From Crotophaga sulcirostris (taxonomy: Eukaryota > Chordata > Aves > Cuculiformes > Crotophagidae), in the NCBI GenBank assembly GCA_013397455.1, contig VYZB01000040.1:516334-580333 (forward strand): 64,000 bases of DNA, in the 5' to 3' direction. Shown here one piece after another: positions 1 through 12,400 of the stretch. Each line of letters starts with the position of its first letter. The stretch's first letter is position 1. The notes below the pieces were generated by a model. That model was not told the DNA's origin and made no database searches. It saw only the letters and a list, made by a program, of their open reading frames with translations. The translations under genes and the position numbers were made by a program.

Positions 1-230
1 CACGCTGTGCCAGGTGAGGTTCAGATTGGACATCAGGAAAAAATTCTTCACTGCAAGGGTTCTCAGGCACTGGCAGAGGCTCCCATGGAGGTGGTGGAGT
101 ACCCATCACTGGAGGTGTTTAAAAGATGGGTGGACGAGGTGCTCAGGGATGGTTTAATAGTGGACAGGCACGGTTGGACTTGGTGATCTCAAAGGTCTTT
201 TCCAACCAAGTGATTCTATGATTCTATGAT
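1..230 (+). mobile_element. CR1 LINE, 3' end, truncated by window edge
   Basis: This is the last part of a CR1 non-LTR retrotransposon in sense orientation. Translation gives the C-terminal end of ORF2 (the endonuclease/reverse transcriptase protein), with the characteristic RLDIRKKFF and [16 protein letters not shown] segments. The two segments lie in different frames, because about one base is missing near position 87 relative to intact relatives. The 3' UTR follows (GGTTGGACTTGGTGATCTC, then TTCCAACCAAG). The element ends in the ATTCTATG tail repeat at about 212-230. CR1 has no poly(A) tail, and these short tail repeats mark its 3' end. The 5' part lies outside the window, so its full length is unknown. 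The copy cannot mobilise itself. Confidence 0.93.
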
Positions 231-3200
231 TGGTAACAGCCTTCCCGAAAATTTTTAATTATAAATTTATGATTATATTGTAAAGAACCTGATCCTAGCT
301 GAGGTTTCCAATATTACTGAAAATGGCACTTTAGTGCTTCATGTAGAACAATTGTATGGTTTCACATGACATAACCTGTGTTTCTTATTACCATATGTGT
401 CTAAATGGATTATGCAACAACAGCAACTGTGAAACCTTTGCTGAATACAAGCCTAACCTCTGTATTCTCCATGCATCTCCATTTCCCTCAGCTGTTATTT
501 CTCATTGCAACATGTAAGCCAGTAATAGAACTCTACACTGAATTTGGGGATGCAGTTCATAAAAATGATTGCGCAAAACAGTTTTGCTCTGGGTCAAACA
601 GAATTGGCTTTAAGAAGATGCAAACTGAAAATACATCATACACGTAAATGGTACAATTTCAGTGTTTTAAATTAACATATGCATTCAATCATGCTGAGTT
701 TATTACTGCAACAATGCACAAAACAGTAAATAAACTCTGGTATAAAACTTTATGCAGTTTCATCTTCCACTTGAAAAAATGACACAATTCAAGACTCAGT
801 GTTAAATGACTGAGTTAGGTAACAACTGAATAATTACTCCATGTATCAAATTCCCCAAGCTGGAATACTATGATTCAATGAGTATGAATTTATTATGTAT
901 TTCACTACTAAAGTCAATGAAAGTCACTGGAATCATATTTATCCTGTTTGCCAGAGAGTATAGCTGTCGACACAAAGCTGTCATCAGAATATCCCGAGGC
1001 TTTGCACCATGCAAACGTTGCGCTCTTCTTCATGGTTGAAGAGTGACACTTCCTTTCTTCCAGTCTACCCACACAGACACCAAGTCCCACGGGTAGGCTG
1101 GGGACAGCTGATGTGAGCTATGATAGCATCTAGTTGGTAGCACACAAAGTGATCTTACAAACCAACATGAACATTTAGTCCTGTGGGACGCTGCGTGCGT
1201 ACGGGGTGCCCTGTATTCACATGGAGGAGCTATATCATAGCCACAGTCTTGCTGTCTCTATTCCCAAAAAGTCTTCTCTTGAGGGCAAATCACCCTCTAA
1301 ACATATGATTAGCATCCTCTGCACTGCAACTGGATCCAAAAGTTAGCCCAAGAGCTCGTGCTTGCAGGTGCGTGGGGAATGGGCAGGGATGGGCTATGGT
1401 TGAGCATCACCCTGGGGCAGGATCCTCCTTTCTTCATACAGCAGGCAAAGAGACAGGAGAGTGAAGGACTTGAGACTGTCTTAGCTGTGCTGCTTTGCTG
1501 CACCTGCTTCAGAGGCTCTGTGATTTGCACAGAGCTACCGAGTTGGTTGTCACAATCAAGGATAAACAGACAACCTTCCTGCAATCAGCTGAATAACATT
1601 GTTTTTCTTGCTACCATCAAACTCTGATGCAACAATTTAATCCACTCTCTTCTTAAAGTAGATGAAAGTAATATCTTTTGCTATTGTGCACTCAAATGAA
1701 ATAAAACATTGCTAGCTGGAGCCAGTCAAATCAGTCCTTTCATGAATTTTGATTGGTTTCCATGGAAACACTGGCATACTCCATTTAGCACCAGGGTCCA
1801 TGCCTGAACAAAGGAACTGCTGAATGAAGTCACAGCATCTCCTTACCCATATGCATGGCAGAGAGATGTGTTTTCAAGTAACACTGGTGATTAAGTGTTT
1901 GTATAAACATCCGTAGTGATGTGAGCACACTGGAGATCAAAATCAGTTGGACAAGAAGCACCTCTCAGCTCTAATTAAGGCTTATGAAAAGATGAAGCAT
2001 ACAGTGAGTGAAATATATGCCTTGTTATTAGGAATAAAGTTTTACTTTTCTTTAATACGGAGATTTAAAAACTAGGTTTGTTTGCCACACAGAGGACAAA
2101 TCTGGAGAAACTGAGATCTTCCAAGGAAGCTGAGAAGCTTAGCATCTCTCTGAACTTCTCTGTATTTATCACTGGCCAACGTGACAACAAATAGCTTTCG
2201 TTCTTCTAGGCTGCTTTCTTCTCAAGGTGTCCTGAGTGCACTCTGCACAAGCCTCAGCTCTTTTGTTACTCACCCTTGTGTAGTTCAGGAGTAACACTAG
2301 AAAAACTGATGGAGTTCTACCGCTATAAAATAACATAAAGCAGAAAGTAAATCATGCTTTCTCTCCAAGACTTGTTTCACAACCTACTGGGTTAATATCT
2401 CAGAACTAATTAACAGTCTGATGAGAACCTCATGGAACAGCATGGAGTGTGTGTGTGAGCTGAATGCCGGAGACTTGATGATATCGCATCCAGATGAAGG
2501 TGAGAAAAAACCTGGTAAAGTGGAGCTTTTTGAATTATGAAGACCCTTTATTAAATATCTCAAAATCACATCTCAACCTGCACGTAAAATGCTAAGTACA
2601 GCAAACGGGAGCAGAAACAACATGCGTGAAAAAATGTTGGGACTTTATAGAAGTGAGCCTTTAGATTTTTTTTTCCCCACAGCTGGGATGTTGCCAACTT
2701 TCTGAGAATGGAATTGGATTTTTACCTTTTCTAGATTCATTGTATTCTGATTACACAGTTTGATCACTTTGGGGCCCAAGTGATTGTTTGAGGTGCTGGG
2801 GTGGAGGTATTGCAGATTGCAGCTCTAATCAGAGTCAGTGCTAGTGCTGCTCCTTACCAGCCATCATGAGTAATTTTGAGGGAGATGAAACCACACAAGA
2901 CCTGCCCTACCTGCCCTGTCTGCACAGGATTAAAAATTTTAGTGGTTACTTTTCCTTTTTTTTTTTATTTTAGTAAGAGGAAATGTAAGGTTGAAATAAT
3001 GACGAAGGATTTTATACAAAACAAATTGAACTTTTCTCTGAAATTTTACCACTGCCAGGTTTTATGAACTTTTGTCATCTTTGGAGGCATTTCTTACAAG
3101 TGCTTGAGTGGCAAAGCCAATAAGCTGCATAAGTGGCTTTTTTATGAGGAATTCGTGTAGGCAAATTAATGTGAGAAACCCACAGAGTGCTCATTTAATA

Positions 3201-4960
3201 ACTTAGATGTCCTTTATTCTGAAAAGTTCCTTAGGTTTGTAAGCACAGGAAAGGTTTCAGACTAGGGAATCAGGAAGGCACAGGGGTGTCTAATTCCTAC
3301 ACGTAGATGATTTAAGATGACAAAAGGGATGAAATTCCTGATACAGATTATTTTTTTTTCCTAGAGATCGATTAAGGTAGCCCTTCGTTTCACTCTTCTT
3401 CAGAGTGATGTATTTTAAGATTCCTATTATTAGAAAACTAATTTTCACAGTAGGCATCCGGAGACTGAATGCAGTGTATTCTTACAAAACAGAGTAGCAG
3501 TGCTCTCTAGAGGCAGCCAAACCAGGTGTGAGAAAACTCTCCTTGCCCTAGAAGCAAGGGAGCAGTCTTAACATGGCACTTTTAGGGTTAATTCACAGTG
3601 GTGAGAAGAAGAGTAGTAATTCCCAGACAGGACACGATGCAAACAGGGGCTGACTCAGCTCAGTGGCTGAGCTCCCTGCCTGAGCTGGTATCTGAGGAAT
3701 AAAATTGAGCGATGCACGTGAATTTTGCTGCTTGCATGTAGTTCACCGCGACAAGAGGCAGCTGCTTCATGAAAACGTGTTAGAAGATCTGAAACAGTCC
3801 CAACGGGCAAAAATCTGTTACACTCTGAATTTTCAGTGATTTACAATGCTTTTTTTTATGATATCGTGGTCCTACTTTCCTTTAGTTTGGGGGAAAGGGG
3901 TAAGAGTTCAAGCCAATAAAAAAAGAATAATCCTCTGCTTAAAAATCCTACTTAATGAGGACAGAAAATTATGTAAAAAAGGGAATTATGATTATTTAAT
4001 CATGATGAATCATTCTTTTCACCATACAGGAACACTAAATAAAATTAAATGTTGGGGAAATCAAGCCAGATAAGATGTTATATTCACACACAGCGTGTTA
4101 TTAAAACCAAGAAAGTCATTTCTAGCAAAGACTGTTGGAGTATGGAAAATAGCAGGGGTGTTTGTAAGAATGACAAGGATATCCAGAGTTGTTGTGTTTA
4201 AGGACAACACAAGTGCTGGAAGGTAAATTAAATGTAGTGCTTCACAGATCACAACTCTTCAAACAAAGTGTGCAAACAAAGCATCCAGCACAGGTTATTG
4301 CATGTCAACATGTCTGAGAATTTCTACCAGCCTCCCTTGAACAGCTGGTTCTGGTTGTGGTGGAGATAACATGCTGGAGGAGCTGGTCCTGTGCTCCAAA
4401 CCGGTCTAACCTACTTGAATGTGTAAACACAGAATGGTTCGCATCCCATTTTTCATTCCCTTGTTATATTCTGGTTTTGGAAACAGCAAAACCTGCAAAT
4501 AATTAGGCACATACTGAACTGCAAGGCTATGTGTCTTGCACCAAGAACTGATCAAGCTGTTGGAAATACAAAGAGGCCTGAACGTTGTGAGATTAGAGTT
4601 GAAAATGGTGCTTAACAGAACCAAGGCGATTCTCCTGCCATGCATGAAATTATAAAGGAATTGATTCTGCTTTCTGTTTGCACTGAATTCAACAGGAGAT
4701 TTACTCTTGCAGTTAACAAAAAGAATGATTGCTATAAACAGCATTCTAATAAACAGGTCTGTCGGCCCATCTATCTATTTATGCATCTCTCTGCCTATGA
4801 ACTCCACTATATTCATAACTACCAATGTCATTAGCATAACTGTGAAACAGGATTAATATCTGGTTGGTTTTACACAGCACTTTAAGATATATGTATTCGG
4901 ATGTATGAATACAAGATACTCACATGATACACTAAATAGAACGATCTTACTATTCATAAT
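231..4960. other. Unique AT-rich intergenic DNA, no gene seen
   Basis: No repeat family or coding domain is recognised here. Open frames are short; the longest is 112 codons on the minus strand at 4406-4744 and its translation has no family signature. A small CpG cluster at about 1189-1205 (ACGCTGCGTGCGTACGGGG) stands out from otherwise CpG-poor sequence. Homopolymer T runs near 2668 and 2957 are short. Confidence 0.65.
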
Positions 4961-4961
4961 A

Positions 4962-5108
4962 ATATCTACCTATCATATAGATAGATCTTATATCATATAT
5001 CTATATCATATCATATCATATCATATCATATCATATCATATCTACATGATATATAGAAGATACATAAGATATCTATATCTTATCATATATCTATCATATA
5101 GATAACTA
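4962..5108. repeat. ATATC pentanucleotide microsatellite in AT-rich low-complexity block
   Basis: The core at about 5003-5042 is eight consecutive ATATC units. It is flanked on both sides by degenerate TATC/ATAG derivatives; the 12-mer TATCATATAGAT at 4971 recurs nearly intact at 5092. An 8-bp perfect inverted repeat (ATAAGATA at 5064-5071, TATCTTAT at 5076-5083, 4-base spacer) could extrude as a small cruciform. The ISYHIISYHI-type translation across it is an artefact of the repeat. Confidence 0.9.
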
Positions 5109-6980
5109 TATGAAAGCCTCCCTCAGAAATTAAACATAATATGTCTCTGCAATGTTTTAAGGAAAGTTGCTTAACAACTGTTGAGCTTAAGAAAGGAAAT
5201 CAAGTACTCATTTAATCCTACCAGTGTTTAAATTTTAAATCAAAAGAGAATATATAAAAAACCCCACATTTTATCTGTATATACATTTAAAAGATGTATG
5301 GGGTAATACCACATCATTTATTTACAGCTTTAGCCTAACATTTACCAAGCAATTTTTTATCAATGGCCTTTGTGTTAAATATTATCCTTTAATAATTTAT
5401 ATTATGTGTGTGATAAATTTAAGTCTGAAAATGAATTCTCAAAACACTTTTTTTTTTTAAATTGCTCTTGTTTGTTCCTCTGAAAATCTTTGTAAAGGAA
5501 AATAATTTTATGGATAAATGTCTCCGTCTAGAGCTTGCTTAGAGTGAAAAAAGGGTTTAATAAAGCATAATCCTGCATATAGTGTATTTAAATGCCTACA
5601 TTACAAAAGTTTCTTGTAGAGGCTTCCCAAAAAATATACAAATTGAATTTTATTATAGCACTAAAACTAGCATCATGGAAATCATAGTTTATATTGTTTC
5701 AGTCATGTTTATTTTTACATAATTCGAAAAAAATCTCATTGAAGAGGAATGAAAGGTGTTTCATCTTTTCTGAAAGGAGTTTTTTTGTTAATTTGACTTC
5801 TTCTGCATTAGTTTGAACCCCTCCCTCAGAGCACTGCAGACGAGTTTGCAAAGTGAATGCTTTGGGGACACAGAAAAATGTGAGCTAAGTGCTGTTTGTA
5901 CTGAAGGAAAAAGGGTTAATCAAGTCAGGCAACAGAGTCAACAATGACTGAAGGGACAAAAACACTAATAGAGGTTGCTTCATCACAGACCATCTCAGTC
6001 ATCATTTTTAAACAGCTGAAGAGAGATGAGGTTCATTCTACTTATGGTGAGCCCATTTATGATCCCATTGCTAAACAGAAGCACAACTTCTTCATTCCTC
6101 AGAAATTACGACCTAGGAAGGAGCAAAGCAAAGACCCAAGAGGTGCCTTATGCACAAGCTCGTGTGAATGGTCTGATGGTCTTAGAAAATCACCCTTCAA
6201 ACACAGCTGCTCCTGCACGACCCTGCTATTCTGACCACCTCTGGTCTCCAGGGTGGAGACCTGCTCCTGGTAATCAGATGCAGAATAGTTTGGATGTGCC
6301 CAGGTTACCTCCAAATTATCTATAGTGACACTTTGCAAATGCCATGTAGAGATGTTAACCTGAGCGTTGGAAATCAGAGCACTCCCAGCACTCTTCTGTT
6401 CCTGCCTTAATTAGCTTCCTCTAAGTGGGTCTAATTAGTCTAAGCTCAGGAACCTGACAGCATGGCTTGCTCAGATCTCTAATGACATGATAAAAACAAT
6501 GTGCAAAGACAGATGAGATCATCTTTCCTACCTTAATATCTGAGAGTGGATGATTGCAATTAATATCGAATCCTGCATCAAATAGTAGGGCTGCATTGCT
6601 TTGCTGATAGGGATTGGATTAAAAGTTGATTTCAGAACACCACTGTGATGCCTTCGTTTCTGTGCTGTTAAATCTCTTCCACTGGTCTACTTTGTTCCCA
6701 TTCACTTCCTTCCTTCTTCTTCAATATCTTCTGTGCTATCCAGACGTCATGTCAACCCTTCATCTTCCTTTACCAAATAACAGGTTGCGTGTGGCATACC
6801 TGTCTATGCTGATGACATCCACCTTGATATTTCTTTTCCTTTTTTAGGATCTTTCATCATTCTTGGGAGATGCCATTTTCATAGTAAATTCTGCGAATAA
6901 GTTGATGTGTTCAGGTGATTTTTTTGAAGGTATCAGTATGTTTTATTATAAAAGACAAGCAAAAGGCTATTTTTGCAGTT
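5109..6980. other. Unique intergenic DNA with a homeodomain-site-rich patch
   Basis: No gene is recognised. Two overlapping frames of 96 and 99 codons at about 5944-6325 have no domain I can name. The stretch from about 6390 to 6600 is described separately as a candidate conserved element. Confidence 0.6.
6390..6600. promoter_or_regulatory. Candidate conserved non-coding element (motif-based guess)
   Basis: This stretch carries a TTAATTAG site at 6407-6414, a CTAATTAG site at 6431-6438 and an ATTGCAATTAAT cluster near 6553-6564, each a homeodomain-type core, within non-repetitive sequence. Such clustering is common in developmental enhancers, but it also arises by chance in AT-rich DNA. No conservation data were available, so function is only inferred. 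Confidence 0.15.
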
Positions 6981-7073
6981 TAATAATAATAAGAATAAGA
7001 ATAAGAATAAGAAGAAGGAGAAGAAGAAGAAGAAGAAGAAGAAGAAGAAGAAAAAGAAGAAGAAGAAGAAGAA
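6981..7073. repeat. GAA/AAG purine microsatellite
   Basis: A TAATAATAATAAGAATAAG run leads into a nearly uninterrupted AAG array on the plus strand (TTC on the minus). It is about 90 bp of almost pure purine with one AAAAAG interruption. Both strands translate into homopolymers (Arg-rich on plus, Phe-rich on minus), which are artefacts and not proteins. Polypurine mirror-repeat tracts of this kind can form triplex (H-) DNA and tend to vary in length between individuals. Confidence 0.95.
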
Positions 7074-9000
7074 TGGGAAAAGTGGTTTTAATTCATCCTG
7101 ACTTTCAGATTTCACATTTCATTTCCTTTAAATTTCTACTCTTTCCAGTGTCAAATAATTAAACAATGGTTCCTAATTAATAACTTTACTGTCTGCTGCT
7201 CTTTAAGACTGTCATTTGCTTATACAGTATGAAATCATTAAGGATTCAGTTCCTATGAGCAGATAGGTCTGCCTGCATCCTAGAAGTGGTGTTACATATT
7301 GAGGAGTCAATATAGCAGCCCTGTGCTGGAACAGATAGAAAGGATGGAGGCAAGAATCATGGAGCTCTTGATGGTGACAGGAGGTGGCACCACCTTACTG
7401 TTGTCACACAGTATGGAAACCTGAGATAGCTTATGGTGACCATTGGTCACAGTGGAGTAAATACAGCATTGTGTTCTGATGGAGCATGTTACACTTGCTT
7501 TACTACTGGCAAGACATAAAATGCCTCAGTTAGGTAAGACTTCTGTCAGTGGACAGGAGAAATGGAGGTCTTTCATTTTCAGTTGATTAATGCACCATTT
7601 CTGCATTAACTAATAGAATTATGCAAAGAAACTTGACTGATAAGTCAGGAGCAGCTGAGTTTTACAACCAAAAGCAGTGAAATGCCATAAAATTTCTCAG
7701 TTTTTGTACTATATATAGTCAGCAATTGTAAGTTCTTTTCAAAAGTGAACAAATCAAAATTGTGTTAATACCAGGTGCTTTCACCTTGCCATGGCAAAGA
7801 CTGTTTTCAGTTCCTGGAATAATAGCTCAGATTGTTCTTTTTCACAAAATGAATAGCCGTGAGATACATCGCCTTAAGCTATGAACCTGGTTCTCAGACA
7901 GCTAATTTTCAGAGTGCCCTTAGAAAACTTGTGCCTTTTTTTTTTTTAAACTAAGTGTATACTCTTTAGTTTAATAGTCACAATATTAAAACTTAAAGAC
8001 ATAGCAGTGAATCTGAACCAGCAACAGAGTATGAAATGGTGCAACTCTAATGATGCTAAAAATACTAAAAAATAACTTTTTTTACATGTGAGACATTCAC
8101 AGTGGTTAATGCATTGGAAAGCAACCCAGAACAGGCATCTGCTGCTAGGTTTTGATACTGAAATCTGCCTGCTAGGCATTCAGTTCTTCCATATATCAGT
8201 TATTATGATTTAATAAGTGACTGCATGTCAGTTGACCTGCAGGAGCTGCTCATAAGCACACTCTTAACAGGAAACAAACGGGATTTACACAACTTAGCTT
8301 AGTTTTGCCTGTGTAGCCTTAAATAAAATGCCATGCCTACTACAATGTGATCCCTTCTTAGACATGTTCTGATAGACATTTCATGTTAAACACAAATATA
8401 TTTGATTGCAACAATCAGCTGCTTAGCTTAGTCAAGTCTATGAATGTGAGCTGTCCACTCAGGCAATGTAAAAACGTGCGTGTGCTTTCCTCCAAGAGAC
8501 CTTTAGCGTGGTCTTTTAAACCAACCTGAACTTTCAGAACATGCACCCTCCAGTAGCTCCCTTGATGTTACATTTATATTTTCTGCATCAGTTTAGAGAT
8601 TAATAACCTTTATAAATTACTTCCTTAAAATCTAATGGGGACAGGGAATATAGTCTCTGTTTCACTCTGTGCTAGTACCTGCTAATTACTTTGTCCAGTC
8701 TCGCTCTGGACTTCCCTTCACTGCATTTTATCAAATCCTCTAGAGAGCCTGACTCAAACTAGCAGCCCAGGTTTGGATTCAATTTACCAGGCATATGCTT
8801 GTAGCTGGTGGGATGAGGGGGGCAATCTTTGTATTCTCAGGTGAGTGGGGTATGTGTTTGCTACTTTCTCCTGTCAATAGTAATAAATGGTTTATGGCCA
8901 AGTCAGATTAACAATATCATCCCCTAATTAAATTCTTGAAAATATTCCAACCTTGGACTAAAATAATACACTGCTTTTCTATTACTCCCTACCGGTATTT
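7074..9000. other. Unique intergenic DNA, no gene seen
   Basis: Nothing recognisable lies here beyond short homopolymers (poly-T near 7937-7948). The longest frame is 77 codons with no family features. Confidence 0.65.
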
Positions 9001-9460
9001 CATAGAATTATAGAATCATAGAATCGTTTGGTTGGAAAAGACCTTTGACACCATCAAGTCCAACTGTACCTGTCCACTACTAAACCAGATCCCTGAGCAC
9101 CTCATCTACCCATCTTTTAAACAACTCCAGGGATGGGGACTCACCAGTGCTGAGTACAGGTGCACAATCACTTCCATGCTCCTGCTGGCCATGCTGTTTC
9201 TGATACAGACCAGGATGCCTTCTTTGGCCAGGATGCCTTCATTGACCTTCTTGGCCACCTGGGCCACTGCTGGCTCATATTCAACCGCTGTCAGCCAACA
9301 GCCCCAGCTCCTTCTCTGTCAGGTAGCTTTCTAGGCACTCTTCCCCAAGCCTGTAGCATTGCACGGTGTTTTTGTGTCCCACGTGCAAGATCCGGCACTT
9401 GGCCTTCTTGAACCTCTACCAATGGCCACAACCCATCAATCCAATCTGTCCAGCCTGTCT
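9001..9460 (-). mobile_element. CR1 LINE, minus strand, with internal deletion
   Basis: Read on the minus strand, this is CR1. The tail repeat (ATAGAATCATAGAATC on plus, 9001-9026) and the 3' UTR (GGTTGGAAAAGACCTTTGA on plus) are followed by ORF2 sequence. On the minus strand the part near 9320-9440 reads RFKKAKCRILHVGHKNTVQCYRLGEECLES with one stop upstream, a typical CR1 segment after the FADD catalytic box. The 3' UTR-proximal GGGATGGGGACTC joins directly to CAGTGCTGAGTACAGG at about 9136-9146. In longer CR1 copies these parts are separated by a few hundred bases, so this copy has lost an internal block. A GCCAGGATGCCTTC segment is locally duplicated near 9207-9240. The element is 5'-truncated at about 9460. 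Confidence 0.9.
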
Positions 9461-12400
9461 TTCTTATTGTCTGTGGAGGAAGATAACAACTACAGAGAGA
9501 AATTCATCCTTTTCCAAAACATATGTAAAAAATAGGCAACAGGAATTACCTTGGAAGAAACCAAGGTTAAATTAACCTCTTCTAGAATGATTTATCAAGG
9601 CACACCACTTTCAGGCACATAAAGTTAGTAGAGTAGAATCACACCAGTAGTTTTTTAGGATGGTGTTTCTAGAATTTACTTTTTCCAGATTTTCAGCCTC
9701 CTATTAAGATTTATACCTCGCTGTCATTACCTATCTTAGCACTGCAGTGCTTTCAGATAACTGGTTTCAACAGATAAATTAGGTACATAGATCTTTGTTC
9801 TGAGACATCTTTACACCAATTTCTAGTCTGGTGGGATGAACACGGTATAAATGTCACCACACTTAACTGTGATCAACCCATTTGCTCTGCTGTGTTAACT
9901 TTTCTTCTGTGTTCCATGCAGCCTGCATTACTGTTTACCTGTTTTAGTTCATTAGCTCTGACTCTTCGCACAAGAAGCTGTAGATGTACTTCTCCCATCA
10001 TCCTCCAAAACAAAAGTTATCTCATTACGTGTCTTAAAGCTGCTTATGATGTTCCTACCAGCAGCAAACTATGAAAATGACATTTCTGAAGCAGACCATT
10101 GCATGAGCAGAAATTGATAACCATCTTCCCCAGTGTTAGAGACATCACAAGTGTTCTTCCTTTACACACTTGCTGGGTTGCTCAGGAACTCACAAATGAG
10201 TAAAAAAGAGGTTTTTTTCATCTGTCTGCTGGTACCAGTGAAATAAGTCAATTCATTCCCTTAATTTTTCTGTTCACAGCCTGACTTTGAAAACATTATT
10301 ATCTACTTTGTTCTTTATAGCTCTGTCTTGTTGAGAGGCACTGTCCTAATGGGAAACAAGGACAAGTGGCTCTTTCAAATACATCCTTCGTTCGTTCGCA
10401 TTTAGAAAGGGTCCTCCAGCTCTGTCTCAAACATTTTGTCCACCACCTCTCCACTGAGTGCACGCTTCTGATGCCATCAAGGACATCATAGCATATCTTT
10501 AACACGATGATGTCTACCCTTTGTTCAAACACTATTATGAATGTCTCTTTTCAACCAGTACATTTTTCATGTATTTGCCTCACATTTTCTGTTGTTGCTG
10601 AAGAGCTTATCACCCATCTTGGAGTTCAAAATCTATCCTGCAGTACCTGTGCCCTTTCTTTTATGACTCACATCACTGTTTCTGTCATATCCCTGGCTTC
10701 TGTCCCAGAGTTCAATTAAAAGTTAACAAACTTCCTATTCACATTGTGTTTCTCAGCCACTCTGCTGCTGCTGCAGTGTTCTCCATGGCTCTTATAATAA
10801 CTTGCAGCACTTTATCATCCCCAGGACCCTGGACTTCTACCAGCCCACCTGCTCACCACCTTCTCCGCTGACTGGAAGGCAAAACCTCAGGTTTCCCAGT
10901 CATCTGGGGTTTTGCACACCTTGCTGAGGATTTCCCTGCACTTTGACTATTGGTCTGCATCAGAACTGGGGTCAGGGTTCCCAACCACCTGGCTGCTACT
11001 GGTTCATGGGCTGCTGCCTGTGATGCTCCTGCTCCATGAGGCAGCAGGTGCTCGCTGGTTTCGCCTTCTTCCCATGGAGCCAGGCAGCATGGGAAGTAGG
11101 CAGCAGTCTCTGGGGAAGCAACCCAAAAACCATATTGTGCTTCTGTCCAGTAGGACTCATCAGTTTTCTGTTTTGTGTACTGTTTTATTTAACACTCAGG
11201 GCTCAAAAAAACTTCTGCCAAAATAGTTCCCTCAACAGGAACCCGTAACCCTGAAATCTCCCATTTTCTAAAGGAATAAAGATGAACTTCTACACCTTCT
11301 TGAAGCTGGATGGAAGGATTCCCATGGAAAGTTGAATTAAGGCCACAGAAGTAGCAATTTTATGAGGGAATGAGCCTAACAGGCACCGTTACAAATGTAG
11401 ACTCAAGAAGTCACTGGGATTGCTTTGCCTAAGGTAGATCATTTTCTGTGGGTAGACAAATATTTGTCTCCAAAACTGCTAAGCTAAGGCATTCAACTAA
11501 ATTAATTTTTTAAAAATGCAGGTGAACAATAAGAAGATAGAATATTATTGGCTTCCCAAGAAATGTATTATAGGAGGATGTGCTGTTCTGAATTCCATCT
11601 TCTGGCAGGCTCCTTGTAAATCAGAAAATACAAATTTTTCAACTCATTTTGTCTGTCCAAGGGAATATTTGCCACAAATATGAGGTGAATTGCACAGAAA
11701 AAAATCTTTAAAGAATAGCCTTTTAAAATAAAATTTTTACATTCAGTGAGAAATAACTTAACTCTGCATCGGTTTTATGGAGGAAAGGATTCTGTGCCAA
11801 GCTTCATAACACCTTATTAAATTAGACAACCAGATATCCAAGGAGATGGGATTGAAAATAAAGATTTCTTACAGAATTTCTGCAGGAGGCACAAGGGGGT
11901 ACCTGCTGTACAACTGCAGCATTCAAAGGACTCATTAGTACAGCATAGGCTGCCTTGCAATTCATAGGCAGAAAATACAATCATACATCAGTAGACATTT
12001 TAATGAGGTTAATGGGATTATTATTATTTTTTAAAGTAACTATGATAATGTAATAACAGTAAAGCATTTGCAAAGGCAACTGTTCGGAGTGGCTGTCAGT
12101 ACCATAATCTCACCTGTGCTTTAAGAAAAAACAATTCATATATAATGAAAAACTATCCCAGTGGTGTAAGAGCGAAATCTCAATGTAAAAAGCAAATTGC
12201 AAACTTAATAGGCTTGATGTTCATTTTGCCAGGATGTTGCCAGCACATAATAGTGCTATCACAGAACAGCTTGCCATAAAAGGAACTTATGTAAACTCCA
12301 TTTAAAAAAAAACGAAAAGATGACTACACATTTCCACAGTTTCCTTTCATATTGTTATTTTCCATCCTCTTTCTCCAGAATAGGATTCTTTCCCAGATTA

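Noticed and set aside
4962..5108. Possible satellite or CRISPR-like array
   Set aside because: The repeat unit is only 5 bp with no unique spacers, so it is a microsatellite.
5944..6325. Two overlapping plus-strand frames of 96 and 99 codons
   Set aside because: They overlap in different frames and neither shows a domain; probably non-coding.
6863..7162. Arg-rich open frame on plus and Phe-rich frame on minus
   Set aside because: Both are translations of the GAA/AAG microsatellite, not proteins.
9032..9575. Plus-strand frames of 69-100 codons
   Set aside because: They are mostly antisense translations of the minus-strand CR1.
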